Source: Ophioceras dolichostomum
Lineage: Eukaryota > Ascomycota > Sordariomycetes > Magnaporthales > Ophioceraceae
Reading direction: 5' to 3'
Assembly: GCA_003049485.1 (NCBI GenBank)
Contig: PYST01000095.1
Location: 363 to 64,362, forward strand
DNA: 64,000 bases
Position numbers and translations under genes: made by a program. How positions within the stretch are numbered: the stretch's first letter is position 1; every line of letters starts with the position of its first letter. This document shows, piece after piece, positions 25,401 to 36,888 of the stretch. The notes beneath the pieces were generated by a model. It searched no databases. It saw nothing but the letters and a program-made list of their open reading frames with translations, and had not been told where the DNA came from.

Positions 25401-28400
25401 GAACGATGAGGAGCCCGGTGCAAAACCTCCGGCCCGCTACGACACTGTCAATCATCTCCATTTCCCCCCACGTTTCAACGACATAGGCACCGGGACCAGT
25501 CAGAGTCACCCCAGCATAATCCAGAATGGAGATGAGCTGCTAGCTAGCTGCAGACATCAACTTGCGCGCCAGTTGCCGCCAACAACATCCTCAATAACAC
25601 ATTGTTATAACCATTGTTATGATGCCCTCTCTTCCAGTCCCCTATCAACCCGCCTCGACCACATAACAGACCATGCCATTTCGTATCAGGCTGTTTTGTC
25701 CCACGCGGATATTTGCACAGGATAATATTCGTCCTTTTTCTCCCCCTTCCCTGCCCCTGTCCATCCAAGGCCAACGTACCTACCTTCTTCCGGGCGGCCC
25801 TGCTTTGTCTGCCAACCTACCTTAGACAGGTAGACTCTTACCCTCTCTGCCGTGGACGAAGCACTGCATGCGGCCATGCAAGGCAAGGCAAGGCAGGCAA
25901 ACCCGAGCGGGTCCGCGTCCCGAGAGACTGCCTAGATGCACAAATCAGAGCGCACACTGAAATGGACTGGCGACGGACACGGGGTGATCCTTCGTGTACG
26001 GACGGGTTCTTGCAGCAGGAGTTACCCGTAATGGCGCCTCCTAGCTGCTGGCTGCTGGCGGCTGGCTGTTGTTGCTCCAGAACAAACTATCCACGACATT
26101 AGCCAGGGGAACAGTGCTCTGCAGTTCGCATTCGCTGGACCAGCAACTGGTCAAATGCGGGAGTGGCAGGGAACAGGGAAGACAGTATGATGCCCGTACA
26201 CCGTTTTTCCTTCCTCATCGTTTCCCTCCTATGTCTTAGCTGTCGCCACTCATTTTACAGGTTCGCTGAACCAACGATGATCCCGCTCTACGGCTCGCTC
26301 TGCCAGCCCGGCTTCCATTGAGTGGCCGCGCCCCTGAGTGAGGTCATCCTGCTTGACGAACCACATTTGGAGGTGAGCCGCAACGCTGCAACCTTACGCC
26401 TCAGGCCAATGCTCTTGCTGATATGGACTCTCACAGGATGTTCGCCACCTGCGAGGTTGCAGCCACGACCTCGTAGGCAGATACATCGTCGGCGCTTCTT
26501 GTTCTAGTCCGCCCGGTCCCCAGTATTTCCCCAGCCTTGAGCTCCCACAGTCCGGGGCGCGTACGGCTGAAGATAGTAGGTCGCTCCAAACGTGGAGCTC
26601 TCTGTCCGGTTATACCAACCAGGAGCCACATCCCTCTGCATCGTCCGGTTCGCGATCACCGCGAAGATCATGGCGACTTGCATAGTGAGATCCGGGTTTT
26701 GGTAAACAAGATATCGGTTCCGTCGTGGCGCGCGGTCACTTCCCGTGTCGAATTCGACATGAGAAGTACACAGAGCCAAGGCGGCTCCCTGTCCACGTAT
26801 GCTCTGCTTCACATCATGTCCGTCCCGGACACCGGTCGCCGGTCATCACAGCAACGATGCCAGCCCAGCCCAGCCCAGCCCAGTCCCGTCTAGCACAACA
26901 CCGGCGCCAAAAAGGCAACTTCCATGGAGTTCGATTCCTGACCTCCGGGCCGATACGAAAAGCAGTGGCCGTGGGTCTCATGAATACGCGTCTATCAGGA
27001 CCAGATAGCGTTTCGTGCGGTGTCACCATGCACCTGCGTCCTTCAAAAAGAAGAGGGGGAGATAAAGAGCGAGAGAAACACGCAATCTCTCGCTTTACAC
27101 AACAGGTCTAAGGTGACGGCGATTGGACATCCGAGAAAATAATAAAAGAAAAATGTCGGACGCACACCGACGACGCATGCACGTACGACCGACAGCCCGT
27201 CCGTCGAGACGCCCGCTCGCACCTCCGCGGCGGCGCTGCTTAAGCTTAACTACAGCCCTTCCGAAGCCCAGCCCGTCCGGTGGCCCGTTCCCCCCCACTT
27301 TTTTTTCTTTTTCAACCACGCCCCCGTTTCGTGTTTCTGATGTACGTATGTAACCAGTAGCCCGCCTGTTTACCCTTGTCTCGGTTCGGTCCCCATCGTT
27401 GTCGAACATTTGACAACGGGGAGGCTGGGGGAGGAATTTAGGAGTACAGCATTTCGGAAGTGGCAGGACCCCTAGAGGTCGGACAAACTGCAACAACCCG
27501 AGAGTCCCCGGTCTAATTACTCTCAGACAAAGGCCCTGTTTTCTTCTTCGTGCTGCCCTGCGTGCGCAATGCATGAATGCAGTTCATGTTTGTGCCCCAG
27601 GGTTTTTTCCTCCTCCTCCTCCTCCTCCTCCTTCTTCGTCCTCTCTCTTTCCGTCGGACAAGCGTAACTCCTCACAGGAGCGTGCCTGAGTGCCTGCGGG
27701 CGTACTTTCCTCTGTTTTGATCCCTACTATCGTACATTGCGAGGTGGCCGGCTGGCCGGCCAGCTTGGGAATTATGTGGCTTGTTGTGTTTTCTCGTGTT
27801 TGCGCGTCTGTGTGTCCTCGTGTGCGTCCTCCGGTGAAAAGCTGTGTAAGGAACCCATGCGGCGTCAGGCCATTGGGACCATGTGTTTAAGTCCTACCTA
27901 CAGACAGACCGGGAGACTCGTCCCATTGTCCTCTCTTCGACGGAAACCGCCGTTGTTCTCCCGAGCCAGCCGTCTTGTCTCGCCCGACTGACAAGCTCGC
28001 TGGCCCTGCCTGGGTGACGACGGAAGGAGGCATACGGACACGTCGTCCAGCCCGATTCCCGTGTCCACCCACCATTTTTCTCCTTCTGGCATGTTCACCT
28101 TTTCCATTCTTTGATCTCCTGTATCCCGTACCCCAGCACCAAAAAACTTGGTCGTGAAACAACCAAGTTGGTATGGAGTTGATTGCCAGGCAACGAACGG
28201 CGCACGTTCTCCCGCTCTCTCCCGCCCCAACCTCCTTCCTCCCACCCGTGTGCATGCATAACCGTGAACAGGCAATTTATCCAAACGGCGCCCAGCAAAC
28301 CATCCATCAGGTGCGAGTGGTGTGAATATGGGAACATCTAAAGGGGATCGACAGACGTCATTCATGCCTTCTTCGGCGTCACTGTAGGCGCGGTCCCCAA

Positions 28401-28840
28401 GCAAGGCATACGCGCGAAAGCACGGCGGAAGAGCATTGCTACTCACCAATTGATATAATTGAGCGCTAAACATCATGCTAATACATACGACCATATGCAG
28501 TAGAATACACGGGATCCCGTCCGCTCTCACCTAGCTAAGCTACTGACAGCCGGATTAGCATTGGGAGAACACATCTGCCCAATCAGCCGCCTCCGCCCCG
28601 CCCCACCCCCGCCGACTTCGCTTTCGCGCCCTGATATCACCCAGCGCCTGCCCGTTTGCAAACCACCGTTTCCATATCACACATCACTGCCGTTGGCTTT
28701 GCCCTTTGCGTTTTTCGACGAGAGGAAAGGAAAACGGTGATGGCACAAGACATGCTTTTCAACCTGCCTGGCGGGATGGCGCACCGCATTAAAGGGAGCG
28801 CCCTCGCCCCGCCGCTCGCAGCAGTCGAAGGCGAGTTTGG
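19408..28840. other. long stretch without a recognisable gene, 9.4 kb
   Basis: Starts at the promoter of the reductase-like gene and ends before the DUF3435 relic. All six frames hold only ORFs with random or low-complexity translations (for example 20885-21592 minus and 22606-23232 minus). I saw no domain motif, splice-linked exon chain, tRNA or terminal repeat. Parts are A- or T-rich (21,110-21,330; 24,005-24,060; 29,125-29,200). It could hold long UTRs, non-coding RNA, or degraded mobile DNA. Confidence 0.4.
27609..27632. repeat. (CCT)n microsatellite
   Basis: About eight consecutive TCC/CCT units within the gene-poor stretch. Confidence 0.8.
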
Positions 28841-28849
28841 CCTTCGTTC

Positions 28850-31800
28850 TTGCTCATTGTCGTTCCCGCCTCTTTCGTCCAAGCGTCGCCATTGACGAGC
28901 ACCGCGCTCGAGAACGGGGTGTCGACTCTTTTCGTCACCACCACCCGCCCAGTCGAGGCCTGGCGGAATAGCAAGCAGCAGCAAGAGGCCAGGCGCCGGG
29001 ATGCTTTCAAGACCTTGGAGAGGTTCAATCAGGAACCCCTAGCGGACGTTCGCCGCCGCACTTCTGAAAAGTGGAGGGCGGCGCGAGCGGCTGCCATGAG
29101 GGCTTGGAGAAAGTGCGCTTTGCTATTTTTTTTCTTTACTTCTTTTCCCCTTTTCCATTCTTGTTTATTCTTTTCATTTTCGCCTTTTCTTCTAGCCGAC
29201 TGCTGACTGACTCTCTTGTTTTCCTCTCTCTTGTTTTCGCCAGTTATTTCATCGCCGTGGATATCGAACCAGACGCCATCTGGTCTACCATATGCCTTCG
29301 CTAGAATGCCGAGGGCTACAACAACGCGATAAATTACTGTCGGGCATTTCTTTTGGACTATGTCCAGTACTCCGAACATTCTCGCCTGACCCTCACCAAG
29401 GAAGAATATGTCATGGAGCGGTCGGTGAAGGCGACCTATAGCGTCGTTGAGTTCTGGAGGTGCGTGGTTTTGGAGGCCGACGCCACCGTTCTCGAGGAAG
29501 AGAGGCGACGCAAACCGGCGATGGCGGATATCTTGAAGTTGACGTGGGGCCATAGCAAAAGAGGTACTGGCCCCGTTTGGGAGGTATCTATGGTTGGTGT
29601 ATTTCTCTCCCCTGTCGCCATTTCAGCTTTAGTAATACGAAGTCGTGCCCGGTCGGTACAGTGGGTTTCTCAACACCTCCCCGAAGCTCGATCTTATATT
29701 GCATCAGACGTTCACCAAAGTCGAAACGACTGCAGCCGATGTTCAGCTTATTCTCAGCATGCTGTGGGCTCGTGGTGACCATATTCCCTGTGCACCTAGG
29801 GCTCGAGTCGCGTTCCATTCCGTTATCCTTGCTGCCAGCATTGGTGGTTTCAGACCGGGTACCTTGATCAATTTTCCCTATGAGCAGGTTTTCCTAGCTG
29901 TCGTTCGGGATCCCAAAAACTCCACCCTGAGACTCATGGCGAATGTTACAATTCGCCCAAACAAGCGGAAAGAAAACGTCATCCGCCGCACGCAGAATGA
30001 ATTGTAAGCGAGCCTTTTCCTTCCGCCGCCCGTCCTTATTTATAGCTGCGTCTCTTATTGCTCACCTGCCAAGTAATCTTTATATTGTAGAGTCGAGTTT
30101 TCTGTTACTACTTTGCCGTCTCAGGTAATCTGCCTCGCTAGCCTCATCGCTGCTCAGGTAATCCACGACGATGCTTTTGATCCTCCCTTCAAGTCGTTTG
30201 AGCAACTGCTCAATCGGCCCAACTTGGGAGATGTCGATTGCGTTCGCCTGAAGTGAAAGGATGAAATGAACGGCCGCAAAATCTTCCCCATCAGCTATTT
30301 CCAGAACCGGAGCATCTGGAATCGTACCCTCCTTGTGGCCAGTGTTCGGCGAAATCCTCGCATGTACTCGTTGCGAGTAGGTGCGGGCGCTAGCCTTGAC
30401 GGTACGGCTTCCGCGCAGCGAATATATGCTGGCAGTCGGCTTCCCCCTCATCTTTTGTGCTTGTGGCTGACGTACAGTTTCAGGCAGCCTTTCCCCGGCA
30501 GTGCGTAACTACGTGCTGTCCAGCGGTGTTTGAACGCAGCTACCAAACGAGGCATTTGCCTTTTGATCTTGCCAGAATCGCCTTTGGTGATTCTGCAGGC
30601 CACAACCATGCCCGTTTCGACATGCTGCGTCATTCAACTCTCTTGCGAGATGAGCACGCCCCCATTTACCCCACACGTGAAGATTTGCATTCCTATGAGC
30701 TGCGCAGCGACATCCGCAACTTGCAGAAGGAAGCGCGTCGCCTGCCTGAACCTGACAAATCGAGGTCTGCTTCTCAACTGAGCAAGACCCTCGAGGAACT
30801 CGGCAAATTGTCCGTCCAAACAAGGAGGGAGGAGTATTTCCGCGAAGCCAATAGGCTGAGAGCGGTCGGCTTACCTGTAACGTCCCTGTGTACCCCGGCA
30901 ATCAACTACTTCAAGGTTCGTTATGCAGCGAGTGGCCGCGCTGCCGTGGCTATTGGCCAGTTCCTGCGCGAGGACGAGAAACGCGGGGACGAGAAACGCG
31001 GGGACAAGAAACGCGGGGACGAGAGACGCGTCGACGCTGGAAGGCGGACAGAGCTATTTGGCAGCTTGCTCGTTGAGTTCCTCAAAGGCGTGTTGGATGC
31101 AGAGTCGCATGTCCGGCAGGCAGACGCCTTGTCGACGCCAGCCCAGCAGCCTGACCAGCAGCCGGACCCGCAGCCGAACCCGCAGCCGAACCCGCAGCCG
31201 GAGCCAGAACATATTTGCCTCCTATGCCAAACCCGATTCCCGAGGCGTAGCAACCTGACTCGGCATAACACTGAGCAGCATATCTGCAAAAGGACCTTTG
31301 ACGAGCCATTTCCTTGCCCTGAGTGCCGCAGGCTAGGGTATACGGATCCCGTCATTGTGGATAGCGCCCAACATTGGAGCAACCACGTCGCGAAGTGCCA
31401 CGGTGAGCCGAATGCTCTAAATTTGCCAAGTCAGGCCAGCATGACCAAATTCACATCAAAGGAAGAGACCGCGGTCGAAGGAGCAAAGGCAAAGCCGGCC
31501 AAGTGTCCTTTCTGCAGAAACGACTACTACATCCATCCGGAGACTCTGCTCCGGCACATCAACACAAAGTACAAGAAATCTTTCTACCCGCCTTTCTCAT
31601 GCCCACAATGCCCTCTGAAGCAGGCGGGTACAGTCAAGTTCGACAATGGCTCAACATATGTGCGTCACGTCGAGGACATCCACGGCTGGGTCTCACCACC
31701 CGGCGGCCAGACGAAGCGAGTGCGGAACTGGGGTTTTAGCAATACCGACTGGCCTTTTAGTGGTGGCATTACGAAGAGAAAGAAGCTGAGGCTGGATAAA

Positions 31801-31896
31801 AGCGCGACGGAGAGCGACTTGGGCGAACACGACGACGGCGCAAATAATCCCAGTGATGTGCCCAAAGAGCAAGGCTCAGGCAGGTCCAGCGCATAA
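28850..31896 (+). pseudogene. DUF3435/FluG-domain tyrosine-recombinase-like gene with C2H2 fingers, disrupted
   Basis: Family known to include the captain recombinases of Starship elements; related FluG-domain zinc-finger proteins also occur alone. Readable pieces in order are an N-terminal helical part (RRTSEKWRAARAAAMRAW, to about 29113), a middle part (YNNAINYCRAFLLDYVQYSE), a core domain with GFRPGTLIN (likely catalytic Arg box), and FAHFIL-position text PISYFQ. Next come the C-terminal core VFERSYQTRHLPFDLARIAF, with the probable nucleophile Tyr at 30541-30543, and three or four zinc-finger-like CxxC/HxxxH units at about 31210-31690. Lesions: an in-frame TAG at 29302-29304, an in-frame TGA at 30254-30256, and a 1-nt shift near 30521-30526. 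Likely introns are 29113-29243, about 29600-29642, 30007-30090 and about 30400-30480. No convincing start codon was found. Confidence that it belongs to DUF3435 is high. Whether it was a Starship captain is inference. Confidence 0.8.
30969..31030 (+). repeat. 15-bp tandem repeat inside the DUF3435 relic
   Basis: Four near-perfect copies of a GAGAAACGCGGGGAC unit encode (D)EKRG repeats. A second 12-bp repeat at about 31140-31205 encodes QPDPQPNPQP. Both lie between the recombinase core and the zinc fingers, probably flexible linkers. Confidence 0.8.
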
Positions 31897-32406
31897 GCCG
31901 CAGGTCCTATATTGCTGTCCGAGCTACAGCCTCTGGTGTCAATGGAGCTGATTGATCCTCTTTTGCGAGGGAAGGACTAGTTTGGGTAGACAGTGTTACA
32001 GCGTGGTATCGACCTCCTTCGGAGGTTGATAGAACTCCCAGAAAGATCAAGTGGCCAGACTTGATCTTCTCATCCTTTTGGCCTGAGCGGGTGGGAGCTC
32101 CTCAGGTTAAGCTCGTGACACTGGGTGTGTCCCTCTTGGCCCTTGAGCTTGAGGGCCAGGCCTTAGTCGAGGGTGATGTGTGGGTAGTGGCGGCTTGAAA
32201 GGCAGAAGAGAGGAGGACTGGACTGTCGACGATGGCCCTACCAAAGCGGATTGCCGAGTTTGGTCTCGTGAGACTAGGGCGAATCTACGGTGAGTGGCTA
32301 ATGAATGTAAACGAAGACTTTGTCGTTTTAAGAAGAGGTTGAGGAAGGTGGTGACAGCCTAGAAAAGCACCATTGTATTGCAATTGTAAAACCAAGCAGA
32401 TTCATT
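31897..32406. other. spacer with perfect inverted repeats between the DUF3435 relic and the NLR
   Basis: Contains a perfect 10-bp inverted repeat (32043-32052 with 32059-32068, 6-nt loop), another 7-bp one (32137-32143 with 32152-32158, 8-nt loop) and a CCTCC/GGAGG hairpin near 32010-32025. Both neighbours converge here, so these could be terminator or 3' UTR hairpins. A TGTTACAG start near 31994 resembles an LTR end, but no matching end was found. Confidence 0.45.
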
Positions 32407-35400
32407 CTAACTACTCCACCTCGCTATCACTGCCAACGATGATAAAGTATGTGGGTGCTCTTGACCGAGGACTTGCTGCTGAGCCTGCGTACATTCCCTC
32501 ATTAGCCTCAAAGCATCTATATGCCGGTCTTGACCCTTCCAAGTGAAAGCCAGATTGTTCATGCTGGTCAGTGTATCGGGATGCTCTTCTCCCAGCACCC
32601 TCTTCCTCATCTCCACCACCAACACTTGCAGCGATTCGGCCTCCTTCCACCGGCCCTGGTTCCAAAACGTCGACGCCAGGTTGGCTATGCTAGTCAGCGT
32701 GGAGGGATGGTCCTCTCCTAGCACCTCTTCGTCGTCTCCATCACCAACACTTGCAGCGATTCGGCCTCCTTCCACCGGCCCTGGTTCCTGTACGTCGATG
32801 CCAGGTTGGCTTTGCTGGTCAACGTGGAGGGGTGCTCCTCTCCCAGCACCCTCTTCATCGTCTCCATCACCAACACTTCTAGCAATTCGGCCTCCTTCCA
32901 CCGGCCCTGGTTGCAAAACGTCAACGCCAGGTTGGCCATGCTGGTCAGCGTGTCGGGATGCTCCTCTCCCAGCACCATCTTCGTCGTCTCCATCACCAAC
33001 ACTTCTAGCAATTCGGCCTCCTTCCACCGGCCCTGGTTCCAAAACGTCGATGCCAGGTTGGCCATACTGGTCAGCGTGGAGGGATGCTCCTCTCCCAGCA
33101 CCCTCTTCGTCGTCTCCATTACCAACACTTGCAGCGATTCGGCCTTGTCCCAAAACCCTTTGCCCGAAAGTACAAGTGCAAACAGCGATACGCCATCCAA
33201 AGTCTTCTCATGGTCCTCTCCTAGCCTTTTCTTGCGACTCCTCTGCGCTTTGCCCACCATTTGCTCTGCCACCTCGTACCTGCCTTGCGACCATGCATAC
33301 CATCCTCCATTGTGCATAACATTTGCCCATAACTCCTGTGTAACTTCCTGGGCTGGCTGGTAGTTCACGGCTGCTTCGGCGTGCGCAAAAAGCTGTTGGC
33401 AAGTCGCCCAGTTGCTGTAGTTCGCTGTCGGAAATGCTGCTGCCATCCGCGTCACGAACTGGTGCTTGAACTTGTCTTGTTCTCCACATTCCAGCTGCTT
33501 GGGTGCTTCCAGCCACATCCGCATCGATAGTTGCACGAGTTGGTGCATCTCAAAAGCGCTTTTGTCCTTGTTGATAGCCACGAAAGAATAAGCTCTCAGG
33601 AAATCTACATCATCTCGGAAGTTGTTTTCCAACTCATCGTTGCTGCCGTTAGCGGGCTTGAGAAGTGATAGAGGAATGTTTTGCCAGTCGAAGAAGCTCA
33701 TAAGCGATAGAAGATCAGCCGCAGATCGTCTCTGAGAGTAAATATGGTCAAATGAGATCTGCCAGGTGATAAGGATCACATTTGACGCGCCAGCATCTCG
33801 CCACCTGTCGCCTAAGTCGTGGTTGAAGAGCCAGGTCCTTTGCTGCTCGTTCTTTCGAAAGTCGGTAATGTATTCTTGGATTGAGCCCATCGGGGAGCTT
33901 GCTTGAATGTATGCTGCCGCCTGGCTGATGGCAAGGGGAATGAGGTCGAGCGCCTGCACCAGCTCTTTCGCCGTATCCACATCTGACAGCTGGCTCATTT
34001 TCCTTTGTAGGAGTTTTAGAGCATCTTCTAGCACCATCGGTCCGACCTCAATAATATTTTTGTGTCTTCCCGTCAGCCTATAGGCCAAGTCTTTATTGCG
34101 TGTCGTCACAAGGATCGACCCGTTTCGGCTTTGTGGGAGGTAGCTTGCCAACGGCTTTTCTTCGCGGCCACCGCTTGTTGCGTAAAACACATCTCGATCG
34201 TCGGCACTGTCAAGAATGATAATCCAGTTGCCATTCCGTTCATTAGATAGCCAGTTGTAAACGAGCTGTGGAATATTGGACGTAGGCTGGTTTCGACCGG
34301 GCAGCTTAACCGCGTCGGCAATGTCCCTCAAGCCTTCTTCGACGCGAGCTTTCGTGCCAGCATGGACCCAAAAGATCCATCTCGCGGCTGATTCTTGGGT
34401 GATTCGATATGCGAACTCGATAGCCAGCTGCGATTTGCTGCTTCTGGTTAGCATTTTTCGTGGCATGTCTCGGAACATTACGTACCCAATACCGCCCAGG
34501 CCGACCAGAGCCACACGACCGGCCTGTTCAGAACATCGCTGGCGAAGCTGATCGAGAATGTGGCCGCGGTCGACGAAGTTGGGGTCGCGGGAGAAGGGGA
34601 TGGTCGCGAACGGCTGCGGTGGAGTTTCTGGTCGTTCTATTGCAAAAGTCAGTATGGGTAAGGCAATATGGCTCGTGCGAACTTAGCTCACCAGCCAGAA
34701 GGCAGGACTTCGCACTGGGTTGCGTAAATGCCCACATCGTAGTCACGAGGGTCCTTGACCTCCTGATATAGCCAAGAACATGATGCCCGAATGAAACAAG
34801 AGCTGCTAACCTCCAAAGTTGAACGTGCTCCCAAAAAATTGGTTCCCTTGGAAATTCGAGCCAGACCCTGATTGGTTGTGATAGTTGTGCGTGACGAGAT
34901 CCCGGGTATGCTCGAGTAGAGGTTGAATGGGAAGCGCGCCTCCAGCAAAAGTCGCTGTGGACCCGGCGGCGCCTGCGACCTCATATTTAGCAAGGACCGC
35001 TACGGCTACTGAAGCTGCCGTTGCTGCTGCGAGGTTCTGCCATTCCTTGTTCTTGTGGCTGTCGGCATAGTCACATATGCCCTTAACAACGATGCGAGGA
35101 ATCTCGTCCCATGCGCCGGCTCCTTCCATCTCGAAGGCGATCACCTCGTGCTTCTCGGCGATCCTGTCTCGATACTGACCCGACTTCATAACTGCGTTGC
35201 CCGAAGCCACTCTACCGATAAAGATCTGCGGGACGAGCTCTGCGGGGCGCTCCTGCTGGCGGTTCCGCCTCGGCTTGGGGAGGGACAGGTCGCACCCTAC
35301 CACATCGCAGGAAAGTTTGGTAGCCTGCTCACAGAAGCGAACGGGATCTGCCGCACAAGCCTCACATTTTTTGCTGCGATGAGCGTGTTGGTAGTCCATA

Positions 35401-36050
35401 GGGAACAACTTATCGGTGTTGTCGGGAGGCGTGGTGTACTTCGCCCTTCGCTTTTTTGCAACCGCAGCGTCTCGTAGTCGGTTCAAATTCGCTACTGCTC
35501 TTTTCTGCAGAACTCCTAAGTCGTGCTCCCGGTCGAAGAAGTTCAGCAATCCTCAGATGTCCCTGTTGGCTCTCCCGAGGCTGTTCTCGACGCTAGACTT
35601 GACGATGAAGTTGCCCGGGTACTGTCTGCCGAAGCTGTAGTTGACAATACTCCTGCTGATAATCACGTCACCTAAGAAGGCCTCATCGCCACCTATGTGG
35701 GGGAGACCTCCGCAGATGCCGACTATCAAGGCGAGTTTGATGTTGGGAAAGCTGGAGAGCATGTGCGCCGAGGTCGCGGCTGCAGCTTCCATTCCCATGT
35801 TTGGGAGTACCACGAGGACAACGGCATGATTGCCGACGCGCCCGGTAACGTACGTGTTGTTGTCGCCGGTGGCACGTCCATATCCTGTGTCGTGGATCTC
35901 GTCGAAAAGGAGGTCGACGGCATTAGATTCGAGGGTCAAGGCACATATGATCGCGATTGTTGTGGCGTGGCGTGGCTGACTGTGGCGTTGCGGGTCAGTG
36001 GCAGATAAGGATTCTGCCCAACGATAAGGCTGACCGCCTGGCCCCACCAC
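32407..36050 (-). pseudogene. NOD-like receptor: PNP_UDP phosphorylase + NB-ARC + TPR, disrupted
   Basis: Fungal STAND/NLR proteins of this layout act in nonself recognition and incompatibility-type cell death. The N-terminal purine-nucleoside-phosphorylase-like domain (36010-34990) shows VAIICALTLE-like IAIICALTLESNAVD, LALIVGICGG, and AFEMEGAGAWDEIP with KGICDYADSHKNKEWQN. Introns at 34637-34810 and 34438-34485 link it to the nucleotide-binding domain: P-loop VGLGGIGKSQ once spliced, Walker B NWIIILDSADD, SILVTTRN, and DLIPLAISQAAAYI. A winged-helix-like part and kinesin-light-chain-type TPRs complete it. Lesions: an in-frame TGA at 35553-35555 within the phosphorylase domain where homologues have an Arg, a 1-nt deletion in the C run near 32723-32726 within a TPR unit, and no in-frame ATG before the stop at about 36063. 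Full-length function is therefore unlikely unless these are assembly errors. Confidence 0.85.
32540..33190 (-). repeat. tandem 126-bp TPR-coding repeats, nearly identical
   Basis: Four to five consecutive 42-residue units share the pattern RVLGEEHPSTLTSMANLAS, then NQGRWKEAE, with only a few substitutions each; one or two decayed units flank them. The nucleotide units are almost identical, which is the signature of high-internal-conservation repeats kept alike by recombination. The second unit from the downstream end carries the 1-nt deletion. Confidence 0.88.
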
Positions 36051-36888
36051 AACGCAAAAGGTCTATTTCTCCGACTGGGAATTGCTTCTCGTTTTCTCTT
36101 TCTTTTCCTAAGCTTAGATTTCACTAAGTTGACTCGTTTCTGGAGCCTCGTTTCCATAGCACCTTCAATACCGTGACAGCGATATAAAAACCACCACGGT
36201 CAGCGGGCCGAGCCGGTAAATCCATGGTGGACGGCGATGGGAAATCAACCTGATGGTACTTTGTAGACCATAGGGCTGCCTTTGTTGTAAAGTGACTAGC
36301 AAAATTGAAGCGAGAAAAATTTACCCTGGTAGAGGAAGTACAGCATGAAGTGTCGGAGTGGAGGTTGAGCGGATCGCCGTTCGACGAGCCGAGTGCTAGC
36401 AGCTTGACCTGCTACTGGATCACTAGAATGTAGCCTGCGACGTGAGAGGCTCGAGCACGTTACAGGTTGCTGGAATTTGGCTTCCAGTCTGTCAGTAGGA
36501 GTCACGTGCGTAAGCACGCAAGTTTTGGTACTGTGAGTCATGTGAATAGTCACGTGACTCGTACCACATCAGATGGCCCAAGCCCAACGCTTTGTTTCAG
36601 CTCTCTCAACAAGAAAACTCTTCAATTAACGAAGTTCAACACCTCCACCCGAAGTGCCTATATTGTGACAACATGTTGTCGGGCATTCGCTCTTTTGAGG
36701 TTTATGGAGGAGAATTGGCTGATAGGATCGGGGCAGTTGTGGAGGATTGGGCTATGCAGCAGGATTTTCCCGGCCAGGGCCAGACCTTTATCCAGCTTTC
36801 TTTTGGCCGGGCGGTTTGTGGGATGGCTGATGATGGGGCCATGGCCCCTCAGTGCCGTCAGTTTGTTTCTGGGTTGGAAGCGTTTTAG
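36051..36888. promoter_or_regulatory. divergent region between NLR and permease, with CACGTG palindrome
   Basis: Contains a perfect 12-bp palindrome AGTCACGTGACT at 36548-36559 and a further CACGTG-containing site near 36501-36506, both bHLH-type E-boxes. It ends with a TTTTAG at 36883-36888 that may be the acceptor of an unresolved first intron of the permease. I could not place a first exon. Confidence 0.45.

Noticed and set aside
31994..32412. Solo LTR between the DUF3435 relic and the NLR
   Set aside because: A TGTTACAG start can be read, but no matching CA end or target-site duplication was found, so it is kept only as a hint.
32543..33319. Plus-strand 258-codon ORF with Ser/Pro-rich repeats
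   Set aside because: Antisense of the TPR repeat units of the NLR; the repeat structure is inherited from the coding strand.
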